Virus record (IMG/VR): IMGVR_UViG_3300036845_000225
Span: 1-20,959 of that record
Source of the DNA: a virus
Reading direction: 5' to 3' (one strand)
Length of the DNA: 20,959 nt
Part shown: positions 12,632 through 20,359 of the stretch, one piece after another
Layout: each line of letters opens with the position of its first letter
Position numbering within the stretch: position 1 is the first letter of the stretch
Notes under the pieces: model-generated
What the model was told of the DNA's origin: nothing
Databases searched by the model: none
Seen by the model: the letters and a program-made list of their open reading frames with translations, nothing else
Translations under genes and position numbers: made by a program

Positions 12632-15600
12632 GATGCGCCCCCGGCCGCCGCCCACTGGAGATTACGGGAGACCGCGGCGGCAATCTCGGTCTCGCTCTGC
12701 ATTGCCCGCGGGTAAACGTTGATGATCGCCGAGCCGCTCGAGCGCGCCCGCCGCAACTCGCCGAGCATCCGCGATTCGCCGGCCGTCACGCCGCCCGGCA
12801 ACAGCGGCGAAACCACCTCGGGCCCTTTCTCGCCGAGGTAATACGGGTCACCCGACCGCAGGCCGAGCCCGGCGACGGGCTCACTGATCACGCCGCCGGC
12901 CGCATACCCGTGCCCGTGCCCGAGCACCGCGTATATCCGCTTCCCGTACGTCTGTATCGCGTAATTCATGCCCGCGTAAATGTTGGCGAGCGGATCGAAA
13001 ATGCCGCGCCCCCTAAGCGGCCCGGCGAACGCGGCGAACGTCGACGGGATTGTCTGCATGAGGCCCATCGACGGGTGACCGGCTTTCGCGTTGGAGTCCC
13101 ACGTATTGACAATATTCGGGTCGCCGCCGCTCTCATTCTGCATCTGAGACATGGCGAGGCCGAGCATTTCGGGATGCCCGAGCATGGTAAGCGCCTGCAT
13201 TGCGACGCCCTCCCACCGCTTTACGCCGCTCCCGACATTCGGCCCCTTCCCGCCGCCGCCGAATAGGCCGCTGAATACGCCGCCGATCTTGCCCGCGATG
13301 CCGCCGAGCGCGGACAGTGCTTGCGCGGGCAGTTTTTCCATTGCGATGACGCCCTTACCGACAAGCGCGCCGAGCGCCTCGGGCAGCCCGCCGAAAATCG
13401 TCTTTGCGATCTTGCCCCAGTTACCGGGATTGAGTCCCTTAAACAGACCGGCGATAAGATCACCGCCGAGCCCCGCCATAACCTTAGACGGAGACCCGAT
13501 CTTGAAATGATCCTTAACCGCCTTGATAATCGGCTGCACCAGGTGATCGTTAACCCATTTGCCGATATCTTTAAGCGCGTTGACGAATCCGTCTTTGAGC
13601 CCGCCGATTATGTCTCCGGCGGCCTTTCCGGCCCCGTCTTTCAGTTTCTTCCACGTATCGCCGATAAATCCGGCGATCTTTCCCCAGATATCTTTGACCG
13701 TGGAAAAGGCGGAATTCCACCCTGCCGACATCGTGGATTTTATCCACCCGAGCGCCGCGCCGACCGCGCCCTTTATCAGGTTAAGCGGCCCGGATATCGC
13801 GCCGTAAATCTGGTTCCATATTGAGCGCGCTATCCCGAGCAGGAAATTAAAGACCTGCGCTATGATTCCCTTTATCCAGTTGAGCGCGTTTAGTATTCCG
13901 CCTTTCAGCGTATTAAATACGCCGATGATTACGCCGGAAATCGCATTCCACGCCGTGGCAGACGTGGAACGTATCCACCCCCACGCCTGGCTGATCACGG
14001 ACTTTATCCACGCGAGCGCCACGCCTATCGCGGCCTTTACCCAATTCACGGGCACCATGATGGCGGCGACTATTGCATTCCATACCGCGGTCGTAATTCC
14101 GGCTAGCCAGGACCACGCGGCGAGCACGATTCCCTTTATCCAGTTCAGGGCGCCCATTACGTACCCGCCGATTAGTCCCCAGGCCCATTTAACGATCGCG
14201 GAGACCACGGTCCACCACAGCGTGAATATCGCCTTAACAATGATAAAGTAAATCGTTATCGCGGTGACGATTACCTGCCACGCGATTTGGATTACCGAGA
14301 CGATTACCTGCCACACCATCCGCGTCGCGTTTAGTACCCAATTCCACGCGGCGACCATTGCGCCCGCGAATGCCTGCACCGCAATCCCTATCGCGGTGAG
14401 CACGACCTGAATTACGGTCAGCTGATTAAATACGCCCGCCATCCTGACAACCCACGTCACCAATTGAATGATGACGGTCACGATCGGGACAAGAATCCCG
14501 ATAATCCAACCGAGGATAGGCAGCACGATCTGTAGCGCTACGCCGAGTACCTTAAAGGCTATGCCTAGCTCTTTGAATAGCACGCCGAATACCGCGGCTA
14601 GCAATTGGCCGAGCGGCGCCAGGAGCGGCATTAGCTTCTGAATAATCGGCGCCAGGTTATCGCCGACGATCTTTCCGAAATTAAGCAGGATCGGCCAAAG
14701 CTGCTTAACGCCGTCCATGAGCGCCTTTATCGCGGGCACTAGCGCGCTCATAAAGGCTTTTGCGAATCCGCCGACCGCCGCCCGGAATTTCGGTGAGGCA
14801 ATCGTGACCAGGGCGATTAGCGCGGCGATAGCGATCACGACAATGGCGACGGGCGCCGACAGTCCCGTGAATGCCACGCCGAGCGCCTTAACCGGGCCGA
14901 TTATGGTACTGATCAACGAGCCGATCACGGGTAGCTGCGTAAGCAGGCTACCGCCCGCTATCGCGGCGACGCCGCCGAACGCGGCGAGCCCGGCCGCCCC
15001 GAACTTCTCTACCGCCTTGGTCGCCGCAGGCAACCGCTTAGGGTCGGCGACCGCGCCCACTTGCTTAATGAGCCATTCAACGCCCTTGTTGACCTCGGCG
15101 ATAGCGGGAGCAAGGGATTTCATGAAAGCATTCACTAGCGGCTCAACCGCGGGCTTTAGCTTCCATAGCGTGCTAGAAAGGTCGTTGGCCCACGTGATAG
15201 CCAGGCCGCCGCCTTTCTTGGAAATGAACGGCTCAACTAGCGCCGAGCCGATATCCCGCATGGCGCCCTTGATGCTGTCTTTCGCGCCCGTCCACGTCGA
15301 TTTGAGCCCGGCCGCCGCCCCCTTGTATTTCGCTTCCATCTGAGTTGTCAGGATGGATAGCGCCTTATTGGCGTCCAGTGAGCCCGCTGTAATCTGCCCG
15401 CGGATATCCTCGGCCGATTTCCCCATGCCCTTACCGATTAGCTCGGCGGCGTTAATGCCCCGCTTGCCTAGCTCATTGAGCGTTACGGCGGTGATCTTGC
15501 CCGAGGATTTCACCTTAGCCAGTACGGTAACGATTCCCTGTATGTCATCGGCCGAGCCGCCGGTCGCCGCTACGGCGTCCTGTACCGCGGTCAGCGTCGG

Positions 15601-16029
15601 GATAACATCTTTCGCCGAGTAGCCAAAGGCGAGCATCTGCTGTGATGCCTGTATGAATGCCTGGCGCGGGAACGGGCTAGTCTTGCCGAATTTCTCGATA
15701 TTCGACATCATCTGCTCGGCGGCTTTCTGGCTGCCGAGCACGGTCTTAAAGGCTTGGAGGGATTTTGAGTAAAGGACGTTATAGGCAACGCCCGCCTTGA
15801 CGGCCGAGGCCACGAACGCGGTCGCGCCGCCGCCGGCGACCGCGGCGATAGCGCCAATGGACTTAACGCCCGCTTTGCCGACGCTTGCGAAACCCTTAGT
15901 GAGTTGCCCGGTTATGTTGCGCGATGCTTTCTCACCCGCGGCGCGGCTAGCCCCGGCGACCTGGCTTGTGAGCGCCCGCGTGTCGGCGACGACCGAGACG
16001 GACAGTCCGCCATACGAGTAGTTAGCCAT
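12628..16029 (-). CDS. Tape measure protein with lytic transglycosylase domain
   Basis: A 1133-residue protein, the longest in the window, setting tail length and probably passing through the cell envelope. The N-terminal 300 residues carry the common tape-measure domain (AFKTVLGSQKAAEQMMSNIEKF, then QQMLAFGYSAKDVIPTL and LNELGKRGINAAELIGKGMG). Residues about 340-560 include several long hydrophobic segments. About 560-800 is a Trp-rich repeat region in which Trp pairs recur every 10 to 20 residues (NWIKG, AWSWL, AWIKS, AWNAI, GWIRS). Near the C-terminus is a soluble lytic transglycosylase domain: SQMQNESGGDPN with likely catalytic Glu near 966, then GLMQTIPSTFAAFA, for local peptidoglycan cutting. 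The start follows the tail chaperone frame with an 8-base overlap. This gene lacks the CTCGAG motif over most of its length and uses more A/T-ending codons than its neighbours. Confidence 0.95.
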   Translation of the reverse strand: MANYSYGGLSVSVVADTRALTSQVAGASRAAGEKASRNITGQLTKGFASVGKAGVKSIGAIAAVAGGGATAFVASAVKAGVAYNVLYSKSLQAFKTVLGSQKAAEQMMSNIEKFGKTSPFPRQAFIQASQQMLAFGYSAKDVIPTLTAVQDAVAATGGSADDIQGIVTVLAKVKSSGKITAVTLNELGKRGINAAELIGKGMGKSAEDIRGQITAGSLDANKALSILTTQMEAKYKGAAAGLKSTWTGAKDSIKGAMRDIGSALVEPFISKKGGGLAITWANDLSSTLWKLKPAVEPLVNAFMKSLAPAIAEVNKGVEWLIKQVGAVADPKRLPAATKAVEKFGAAGLAAFGGVAAIAGGSLLTQLPVIGSLISTIIGPVKALGVAFTGLSAPVAIVVIAIAALIALVTIASPKFRAAVGGFAKAFMSALVPAIKALMDGVKQLWPILLNFGKIVGDNLAPIIQKLMPLLAPLGQLLAAVFGVLFKELGIAFKVLGVALQIVLPILGWIIGILVPIVTVIIQLVTWVVRMAGVFNQLTVIQVVLTAIGIAVQAFAGAMVAAWNWVLNATRMVWQVIVSVIQIAWQVIVTAITIYFIIVKAIFTLWWTVVSAIVKWAWGLIGGYVMGALNWIKGIVLAAWSWLAGITTAVWNAIVAAIMVPVNWVKAAIGVALAWIKSVISQAWGWIRSTSATAWNAISGVIIGVFNTLKGGILNALNWIKGIIAQVFNFLLGIARSIWNQIYGAISGPLNLIKGAVGAALGWIKSTMSAGWNSAFSTVKDIWGKIAGFIGDTWKKLKDGAGKAAGDIIGGLKDGFVNALKDIGKWVNDHLVQPIIKAVKDHFKIGSPSKVMAGLGGDLIAGLFKGLNPGNWGKIAKTIFGGLPEALGALVGKGVIAMEKLPAQALSALGGIAGKIGGVFSGLFGGGGKGPNVGSGVKRWEGVAMQALTMLGHPEMLGLAMSQMQNESGGDPNIVNTWDSNAKAGHPSMGLMQTIPSTFAAFAGPLRGRGIFDPLANIYAGMNYAIQTYGKRIYAVLGHGHGYAAGGVISEPVAGLGLRSGDPYYLGEKGPEVVSPLLPGGVTAGESRMLGELRRARSSGSAIINVYPRAMQSETEIAAAVSRNLQWAAAGGAS

Positions 16030-16779
16030 TGCGCACCCTCACCCCCCCGTTGCCCGCCATCTCCGCTATTGCCTCGGCCCAAGAGCCCGTCTTCACCGCG
16101 TCGCCGCTCGAGCCGCTCGAGCCGCTCGAGGTGGCCGGCAGAGCCCGCCGGCGGGCCGCCGGCGCCTGGCGCCTGGCGCGCCGCTCGGGAGGCCGCTTAA
16201 CCGGCTTGGGCTTCCCGCTCTTGCCCCCGTGCGCCCGGATCGTGATCCACGTCAGGTAGGCGACGTGATCGATCAGCCCGGCGAGTAGGTCCGCCTCGGC
16301 CGACCAGGCTTCCCCGCCCCGCCGGGCCGCGGGCGGGAGGTGCTCGAGCAGCACCGCCACGCGCCGCAGGCTCACGGCGGGGTCGAGCACGTCAACCCCG
16401 TAGGCCGCCAGTAGCGCGGCCTCTACCGCGGGGTCGTAGCGCGCTTTTGCGGCGGCGGCGAGTTTGGGAGGCCGCCGAGCCCGGCGTCGTTTGTCGCCGC
16501 TTCCATCAGCAGTTCTAGTTCGCCGAGCACCAATCCGGCCTCGGTCAGTTTCTCGTATACCTGGTCTTTGGCGCCGATCGCGCCGAGGAAACGCCCGACT
16601 TCGCCGTCTTGGGTAAGCGCTTCCATTGCGTCGACCGGCCACAGCTTTTGATTCGGCAACTCGTAATGAGCGCCCTTGTACGTGAACCGGAACGGGCGGC
16701 CGAGCGCCTCGGCGAGCGCGGCGTTAGCCGCCGCGTCAAGATCGAAAATCCCCGCCTCGGCCGTCTTGGGCGCGGTCAC
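16022..16779 (-). CDS. Tail assembly chaperone fusion (G-T type) by -1 frameshift
   Basis: A predicted 252-residue fusion. The first 106 residues are those of the shorter chaperone; the ribosome then slips back one base at CCCAAAC (16462-16468) and continues for 146 residues to the TAA at 16022. The downstream part begins LAAAAKARYDPAVEAALLAAYG, followed by VSLRRVAVLLEHLPPAARRGGEAWSAEADLLAGLIDHVAYLTWITI, the usual second-half pattern of siphovirus T chaperones. A basic region and a Ser/Gly run (SSGSSGSSG) from the CTCGAG repeat follow. In lambda-type phages the two products keep the tape measure soluble and recruit the tail tube protein. The location between major tail protein and tape measure is the standard one. 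The frame has no convincing start of its own: upstream residues in that frame are an Arg-rich shadow. Confidence 0.88.
16104..16130. repeat. Three exact copies of CCGCTCGAG in the chaperone T gene
   Basis: Three perfect 9-base units give the SSGSSGSSG run near the end of the frameshifted chaperone. This is the same microrepeat as in the capsid tail. Confidence 0.9.
16423..16779 (-). CDS. Tail assembly chaperone, unshifted (G type)
   Basis: The zero-frame product, 118 residues from the GTG at 16779, which overlaps the major tail protein stop as GTGA (16776-16779); an in-frame GTG at 16791 would add 4 residues. The sequence is mostly helical: FDLDAAANAALAEALGRPFRFTYKGAHYELP, then DAMEALTQDGEVGRFLGAIG and YEKLTEAGLVLGELELLMEAATND. 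It shows the acidic helical style of G-type chaperones, with the F-x-F-x-Y-K-G-x-x-Y-E-L-P segment that commonly marks them in actinophages. Twelve residues after the slip site it ends at TAG. It is made in larger amounts than the fusion in studied phages and helps tail assembly without being part of the particle. Confidence 0.9.
   Translation of the reverse strand: MTAPKTAEAGIFDLDAAANAALAEALGRPFRFTYKGAHYELPNQKLWPVDAMEALTQDGEVGRFLGAIGAKDQVYEKLTEAGLVLGELELLMEAATNDAGLGGLPNSPPPQKRATTPR
16462..16468 (-). other. -1 ribosomal frameshift slippery site CCCAAAC
   Basis: On the minus strand the zero frame reads CTC CCA AAC. The heptamer C-CCA-AAC allows both tRNAs to re-pair one base back as CCC-AAA, joining the two chaperone frames exactly. 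A GC hairpin (16403-16421; 6-bp stem GGCCGC/GCGGCC) about 40 bases downstream is a possible but distant stimulator. Confidence 0.88.
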
Positions 16780-17615
16780 TCGACTGTCCACGCGAATTGC
16801 GTGTTACCGCTCGCCATCGTGGAATCGGTGGCGGTCACGCTCACGTTGGCGGTTTCCGCGGTGTCCGGAATCCCCGTGATGACGCCCGTGCCCGCGGCAA
16901 TCGCCAGGCCGCTAGGCAGCCCGGTAGCCGCGTACGTGAGCGCCGGGCCGCCCGAGGCCACGATTTGCAGGGGCGCGATATCCACGCCGACCGGGCTTGT
17001 CTGCGCGCCCGGATTGGTAACCGTGATCACGTTGACGGGCGGGGCGCCCGAGCCGGACGGGCCGAGCAGGATGTCGGCGAGCACGCCCGCGTCGTCGAGC
17101 GCGGTAAGCGTGACGTCGAGCGGGACCACCGAGCCCCGCTGAAGCTGCATGTCGCCGGCGTCCGACAGTGATGCGCGGTGGTAAATCACGCGCATGGCCC
17201 GGTCGCCGTCCGAGGTATCGAGCCCGAGCGCGTAAAGCTGCTGAGGCGTGTCGGTGCGGACCTGCATCTTGACCAGGCCGTCCACGCCGGGCACCGCGGG
17301 CGGCGAGTCGAAATAGACGCCTAGCGTCTGCTCATTGAGCTGCCACATGATGAATTGCAGCGTGAGCGACCGGCCGGTGATGACCGAGCGGATCGGCGAC
17401 AGTGATTGCCACGGCTTGATGTCCTCGTGGTCCGTGCTCGAGCCCACGGTCGGCCCGTCGTCGGACAGGTAGCCGAGGATTGCCCAGGGCTCGGGCCACG
17501 GGGAAGCGCAGTCCGCGGGGCCGGGCGTGCCCTCGGGCGCGATGTAGAGTCCGGGGCCGTTAGCGGCGCCGACCTGCACCTCGGCCGGGTCTAGTTCGTA
17601 AACAGGGGTCGTCAT
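16776..17615 (-). CDS. Major tail protein with C-terminal Ig-like domain
   Basis: A 279-residue protein, the tail tube subunit by position and pattern. Residues 1 to about 190 carry the tube domain: an opening MTTPVYELDPAEVQVGAANG, GPGLYIAPEGTPGP, WAILGYLSDDGPTVGSS with DHEDIKPWQSLSPIRSVITG, then the strand-rich LTLQFIMWQLNEQTLGVYF and a later RGSVVPLDVTLTAL. After a linker at about 190-205, residues 205-279 form an Ig-like module of the putative Ig (He_PIG) type: ALTYAATGLPSGLAIAAG followed by GVITGIPDTAETANVSVTATDS. Such modules decorate the outside of tail tubes and are thought to stick weakly to host surfaces. The ribosome site is AAAGGAAAA. Its stop overlaps the chaperone start as GTGA. 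Confidence 0.92.
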   Translation of the reverse strand: MTTPVYELDPAEVQVGAANGPGLYIAPEGTPGPADCASPWPEPWAILGYLSDDGPTVGSSTDHEDIKPWQSLSPIRSVITGRSLTLQFIMWQLNEQTLGVYFDSPPAVPGVDGLVKMQVRTDTPQQLYALGLDTSDGDRAMRVIYHRASLSDAGDMQLQRGSVVPLDVTLTALDDAGVLADILLGPSGSGAPPVNVITVTNPGAQTSPVGVDIAPLQIVASGGPALTYAATGLPSGLAIAAGTGVITGIPDTAETANVSVTATDSTMASGNTQFAWTVE

Positions 17616-17630
17616 CTCGGGTTTTCCTTT

Positions 17631-18059
17631 CTAAACCGGGCTCGGGTGAGCCGGGGCCGGGATTGCCGCCGGGTCCGCGGGCGCGGCCCTGTTGGGGGGC
17701 GCCGCGGTGGCGTTTCGGGGATGCGCGCGGATCTCGTAGCGGGCGCAATAGCGCGGGCCGCCATCGGGGTCGGCGAGCCAGAACGGGCCGTCTGTCGCGT
17801 GCACGTAGCAGACGACGCCATCGGGCCACGGCACGCCGGGCAGCCCGATGATGATTTGCCGGCATTGCTCGGCTAGGTCGCGGGCGGCTTTCTTGCGCCC
17901 CGCCCGTGCGTCAACTTGGATCGAGTAGGCATAGACCCAACCTGGCGCGTCCTGTTGCGTTGCGGCAAAGCAAAAGGCGGTGACGCCGGGCATTCCGGCG
18001 ATTTGCTCGTAAACGAAACCCTCGAGGTCGGGTTGCACGATGACCGGCGGCGTGATCAT
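17631..18059 (-). CDS. Tail terminator / tail completion protein
   Basis: A 142-residue protein in the place where siphoviruses encode the protein that caps the tail tube (lambda gpU position), between the gp10-like neck protein and the major tail protein. It begins MITPPVIVQPDLEGFVYEQIAG, has a central helix (DARAGRKKAARDLAEQCRQIIIGLPG) and strands GVTAFCFAATQQ, WVYAYSIQVDA and VVCYVHATDGPFWL, an alpha/beta arrangement usual for these small proteins; the last 30 residues are Pro/Ala-rich and probably flexible. It overlaps the upstream gene as ATGA (18056-18059), and the ribosome site of the major tail protein directly follows its stop. The identification relies mostly on gene order and general fold pattern. 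Confidence 0.75.
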   Translation of the reverse strand: MITPPVIVQPDLEGFVYEQIAGMPGVTAFCFAATQQDAPGWVYAYSIQVDARAGRKKAARDLAEQCRQIIIGLPGVPWPDGVVCYVHATDGPFWLADPDGGPRYCARYEIRAHPRNATAAPPNRAAPADPAAIPAPAHPSPV

Positions 18060-18403
18060 TTCCGCCGCCGATGCTGATACTTCGCGCGGACGCCGACCAG
18101 TGACTTGCCCATAGCGGGCACGGCTCGGGTATCGTTCGTACCGAATTCAACGAATTTCGCATAGTAAACGTCGTTGTAAACGTGATAGAGCCCGTCGCGG
18201 ATCTTGCGTATCTTCCACCCGCTTAGCAGCGTGCCGGTATCGACGGGCGTGCGGTTGCAAACGTCCTGCCACAATTCAGCCGCTACGTTGGCAATGTCTT
18301 TATCGCTCGCTTTGCGCGGGGCCAATGGGTCGGTAATGACGAATACCGCGCCCTTTTGCTTTTTCGCCGTTGACAGCGACGCCAGGCTAGGCAACGGGGC
18401 CAC
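18056..18403 (-). CDS. HK97 gp10-like neck/tail component
   Basis: A 115-residue protein with the signature of the HK97 gp10 family: ELWQDVCNRTPVDTGTLLSGWKI (about 43-66) and YHVYNDVYYAKFVEFGT (about 73-89), where TPVDTG-x-L and the Y-A-x-x-x-E-F-G-T motif are the recognisable parts. These proteins sit at the head-tail joint or tail end and help join the tail to the head. The start is taken as the GTG at 18403, preceded by a G-rich ribosome site (GGGGGGCG) and overlapping the upstream gene by 17 bases; the stop shares ATGA with the tail terminator. The end is basic (YQHRRRK). Confidence 0.9.
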   Translation of the reverse strand: MAPLPSLASLSTAKKQKGAVFVITDPLAPRKASDKDIANVAAELWQDVCNRTPVDTGTLLSGWKIRKIRDGLYHVYNDVYYAKFVEFGTNDTRAVPAMGKSLVGVRAKYQHRRRK

Positions 18404-18779
18404 CGCCCCCCGTGTCCGGCGAGCGGGTAACCGCGGCCCGCCAACACGCCAGGCCGGCGCCCGGTAGCGGGTCGGCCAGGAAATGCACGTCGGACAGCAC
18501 GTAGCGCGCCCCGCGCACCTCGGCGACCGTCCCGTTAACCGGGACCGGGTCGACGCCCGCGGGCAGGAAAAGCACGCCCGCGGGCATCACGCCGGGCTTA
18601 TACGGGCCGTGCCCGCCGCCCGCGTCGGCCCGCGGCTCGGTCTGCCCGAAACTGAGTTGCAAGTTGCCCGAGCCGCTCCACCCGGCGACGACGGGCGCCT
18701 CGGCCCACCCGTGCGCGTCGGCCTCACCGCTCGGCGGGTACAGGGTCACGGCGTCGGGCGCCAGGAGCAGCCCGGTCAC
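18387..18779 (-). CDS. Head-tail joining protein (stopper position)
   Basis: A 130-residue protein read from the GTG at 18779, which overlaps the upstream stop as GTGA (18776-18779). The frame is open further upstream, but that part is an Arg/Ala shadow of the connector gene. The protein opens MTGLLLAPDAVTLYPPSGEADAHGWAEAP and has strands GNLQLSFGQ, AGVLFLPAGVDPVPVNGTVAEVRG, ARYVLSDVHFLADP, consistent with the small beta-rich head-closure or stopper proteins found between the connector and the gp10-like gene. No sequence motif is specific enough for a family name, so the call rests on order and fold style. The stop lies 17 bases inside the next gene. Confidence 0.7.
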   Translation of the reverse strand: MTGLLLAPDAVTLYPPSGEADAHGWAEAPVVAGWSGSGNLQLSFGQTEPRADAGGGHGPYKPGVMPAGVLFLPAGVDPVPVNGTVAEVRGARYVLSDVHFLADPLPGAGLACWRAAVTRSPDTGGGGPVA

Positions 18780-19153
18780 GGCAACCCGATCGGGTACGTA
18801 GGCCACCAGGCGGTAAGCGGCGCCGGGAGCGCGTGCGGGTGATGGGGCGCCCGCAACGGGACGGTCGCCAGGCTCGAGAGGAAAGAGCGGTGCCACGCGG
18901 CGCGGGCCATGGCCGTGCCGTAGTCGCCGAGCGCGGCGGGCGGGCTGTAGCTGACGCTCTGCCCGCCCGTCGATATCTGCGCGACCGATGGGCCGGGCGG
19001 GAGCGTGGCGGCGTACGCCTCCCATTGCAGCGCCGCGCAGAGGTGCGGGTTTACCGCCCACGTCGCGTCGGCGATTTCCTGCGCGGTTTCGGCGTCGAGC
19101 CCGCCGGCGACCGGCGGGTCAAGCGGTGGCGCCCACGCTTCCCAACCCATCAT
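18776..19153 (-). CDS. Head-tail connector protein (gp6-like position)
   Basis: A 125-residue protein just after the major capsid gene, where phages of this type encode the connector (adaptor) that binds the portal ring. It is mainly helical: DAETAQEIADATWAVNPHLCAALQWEAYAATL, then SYSPPAALGDYGTAMARAAWHRSFLSSL. The same helix-loop-helix pattern with a tyrosine-containing turn occurs in gp6-like adaptors. Two consecutive ATG codons (19153 and 19150) can start it; no strong ribosome site is visible and the gap to the capsid stop is 9 bases, so re-initiation is likely. The sequence ends with a short Pro-rich segment. It is not a capsid decoration protein by composition. The exact family is inferred. 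Confidence 0.75.
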   Translation of the reverse strand: MMGWEAWAPPLDPPVAGGLDAETAQEIADATWAVNPHLCAALQWEAYAATLPPGPSVAQISTGGQSVSYSPPAALGDYGTAMARAAWHRSFLSSLATVPLRAPHHPHALPAPLTAWWPTYPIGLP

Positions 19154-19162
19154 GCGGGGCGC

Positions 19163-20155
19163 CTACGGGCGGTGCCCGCTCGAGCTGCTCGGGCTCGAGC
19201 CGCTCGAGCCGCTCGAGCCGCTCGGGCTCTTGGGCGCCTGGCGGGCGCCGCCGGGCGCCGGGGCGCCGACCACGTCGGCGAGCGCGAACGGCTTTGAGCC
19301 CGCGGGCATCCGCACGGTTACCGGGGTCACGATCACGCACGCGAACCGGGCCCAGACCTTGAGCGGGGTTGTGTTGTCCTGCCACCCGCTGATGATGACC
19401 GCGCCCTGGTCGTCGGCGATCACGCCGGCCGGATTCATGTCGTACCGGATATCGGACCGCACGCCGATGACCAGGTTTGACCACGCGCCGGTAAAGAAGT
19501 CGGACGTGAGATCCGAAAATGACGTGTACTGAACCGGGACGCCGTAAATGGTGTTCATCTGAACGCCGTCGACCTGCGCGGAATCCATGAGCAGCGCGTT
19601 GTTTGCATCGCGCACGCCGCGCAGTGCGCCCTTGACGGTGAGGTCGGCCGCGTGGCCCGAGACGTTGAGTCCCTGCGCCTCAACCGCGCTCATCGCCTGG
19701 TTCACGGTGTCCACCGCGTCAAGCCCGTTCGGGATTGCCTGCGAGTAAAGCGGGTTGGTGATGCCGCCCGCCGGCCAGGTCGCCGGGGCGCCGACGCCAA
19801 AGAAAATGGCGTCGTCAATGGCGACCGCGATTGCCTCGGCGAGCCGCGGCCGGACCCACGCCCAGAGATTGATACTCGAGTCCTCGAGCATCGCGTCGGG
19901 GATGGCGGTAACCGCGGCGATTTCCTCGGCCGTCAGAATGAGCGGCTGAAGATCGAGGTTGGTATACGGCTTGCGCCCGCCGGTCGACACGAACGCGGCC
20001 TTGGGCAGCGTCTTGGGGACCGGCATCTGCGCGATTTTCGTACCCATCGGCACGCGGGTACCGAGGCGCAGAGCGGCGCTCTGCTGTATCGCCTCTTGGA
20101 TGATCTGCGTGGAGTATTCAATCGGGATTACGCCCGAGAAATCATTGGCTGCCAT
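19163..20155 (-). CDS. Major capsid protein (HK97 fold)
   Basis: A 330-residue protein. The sequence follows the HK97-fold phage capsid pattern: an N-terminal arm (FSGVIPIEYSTQIIQEAIQQSAALRLGTRVPM), the E-loop region (MPVPKTLPKAAFVSTGGRKPYTNLDLQPLILTAEEIAAVTAIPDAMLEDS), the spine helix with WVRPRLAEAIAVAIDDAIFFG, then YGVPVQYTSFSD, IGVRSDIRYDMNPAG and a final ARFACVIVTPVTVRMPAGSKPFA strand. There is no N-terminal delta domain, which fits the separate scaffold gene upstream. The last 30 residues are an unusual Ser/Gly/Pro tail (SGSSGSSGSSPSSSSG) encoded by the 9-base CTCGAG repeat at 19178-19228; it may be a surface extension or a late addition. The gap of 299 bases upstream contains hairpins and may hold a separate promoter. 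Confidence 0.95.
   Translation of the reverse strand: MAANDFSGVIPIEYSTQIIQEAIQQSAALRLGTRVPMGTKIAQMPVPKTLPKAAFVSTGGRKPYTNLDLQPLILTAEEIAAVTAIPDAMLEDSSINLWAWVRPRLAEAIAVAIDDAIFFGVGAPATWPAGGITNPLYSQAIPNGLDAVDTVNQAMSAVEAQGLNVSGHAADLTVKGALRGVRDANNALLMDSAQVDGVQMNTIYGVPVQYTSFSDLTSDFFTGAWSNLVIGVRSDIRYDMNPAGVIADDQGAVIISGWQDNTTPLKVWARFACVIVTPVTVRMPAGSKPFALADVVGAPAPGGARQAPKSPSGSSGSSGSSPSSSSGHRP
19178..19228. repeat. Tandem 9-bp CTCGAGCCG repeat in the capsid gene 3' end
   Basis: Several near-perfect copies of a CTCGAGCCG unit, encoding the Ser/Gly tail of the capsid protein. A related 27-base array of three exact units (16104-16130) lies in the chaperone T frame and is also read as SSG. Confidence 0.85.
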
Positions 20156-20214
20156 GATCAGATGCGCTTTCAGCGTCGGCGACAGGATTTAGCCGCTTTC
20201 CGCGCCTACCTCGA

Positions 20215-20230
20215 GCGGCCCGCGGGCCGC
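20215..20230. other. Perfect 16-bp palindrome upstream of the capsid gene
   Basis: GCGGCCCGCGGGCCGC is self-complementary. Its first 11 bases also occur in the right arm of the hairpin after the scaffold gene (20439-20449) and, inverted, in the left arm. It lies 60 bases upstream of the capsid start and may be a protein site or an mRNA structure. Confidence 0.55.
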
Positions 20231-20269
20231 CGGGTATCTGCATCACGCATCATTTGGCGCCAGGCTCGG

Positions 20270-20359
20270 CTACCTGTCTGCCGGCGCATCACGCCGCCCG
20301 GCATCACGCGCCAGTATGCCACGGCGTGTAATCATGTGACTACGGCGGCGCGCCTTCAT
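20270..20359 (-). CDS. Possible 29-residue basic peptide between scaffold and capsid genes
   Basis: An ATG at 20359 follows CCGGGGGAAACC, the same GGGGGAAA-type ribosome site used by other genes of this phage (at 554, 1824 and 6351), and the frame runs 29 codons to TAG. The peptide is very basic (MKARRRSHMITRRGILARD...). It could be a leader peptide, a minor head component, or chance. The remaining intergenic region on both sides carries a strong hairpin and a palindrome but no other frame with a ribosome site. Confidence 0.35.
   Translation of the reverse strand: MKARRRSHMITRRGILARDAGRRDAPADR

Noticed and set aside
16022-16642. A separate 206-residue gene starting at 16642
   Set aside because: The N-terminal 65 residues are Arg-rich shadow of the chaperone. 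The true second half begins at the CCCAAAC slip site.
18387-19061. A 224-residue gene starting at 19061
   Set aside because: The first 94 residues overlap the connector gene and look like shadow. The GTG at 18779 with GTGA overlap is preferred.
180-19245. Dispersed GCGCCTGGCG / CGCCAGGCG strings
   Set aside because: About ten copies were seen, but the motif follows common Gly/Ala/Arg codons in GC-rich DNA and shows no tandem growth, so it was not raised to a finding.
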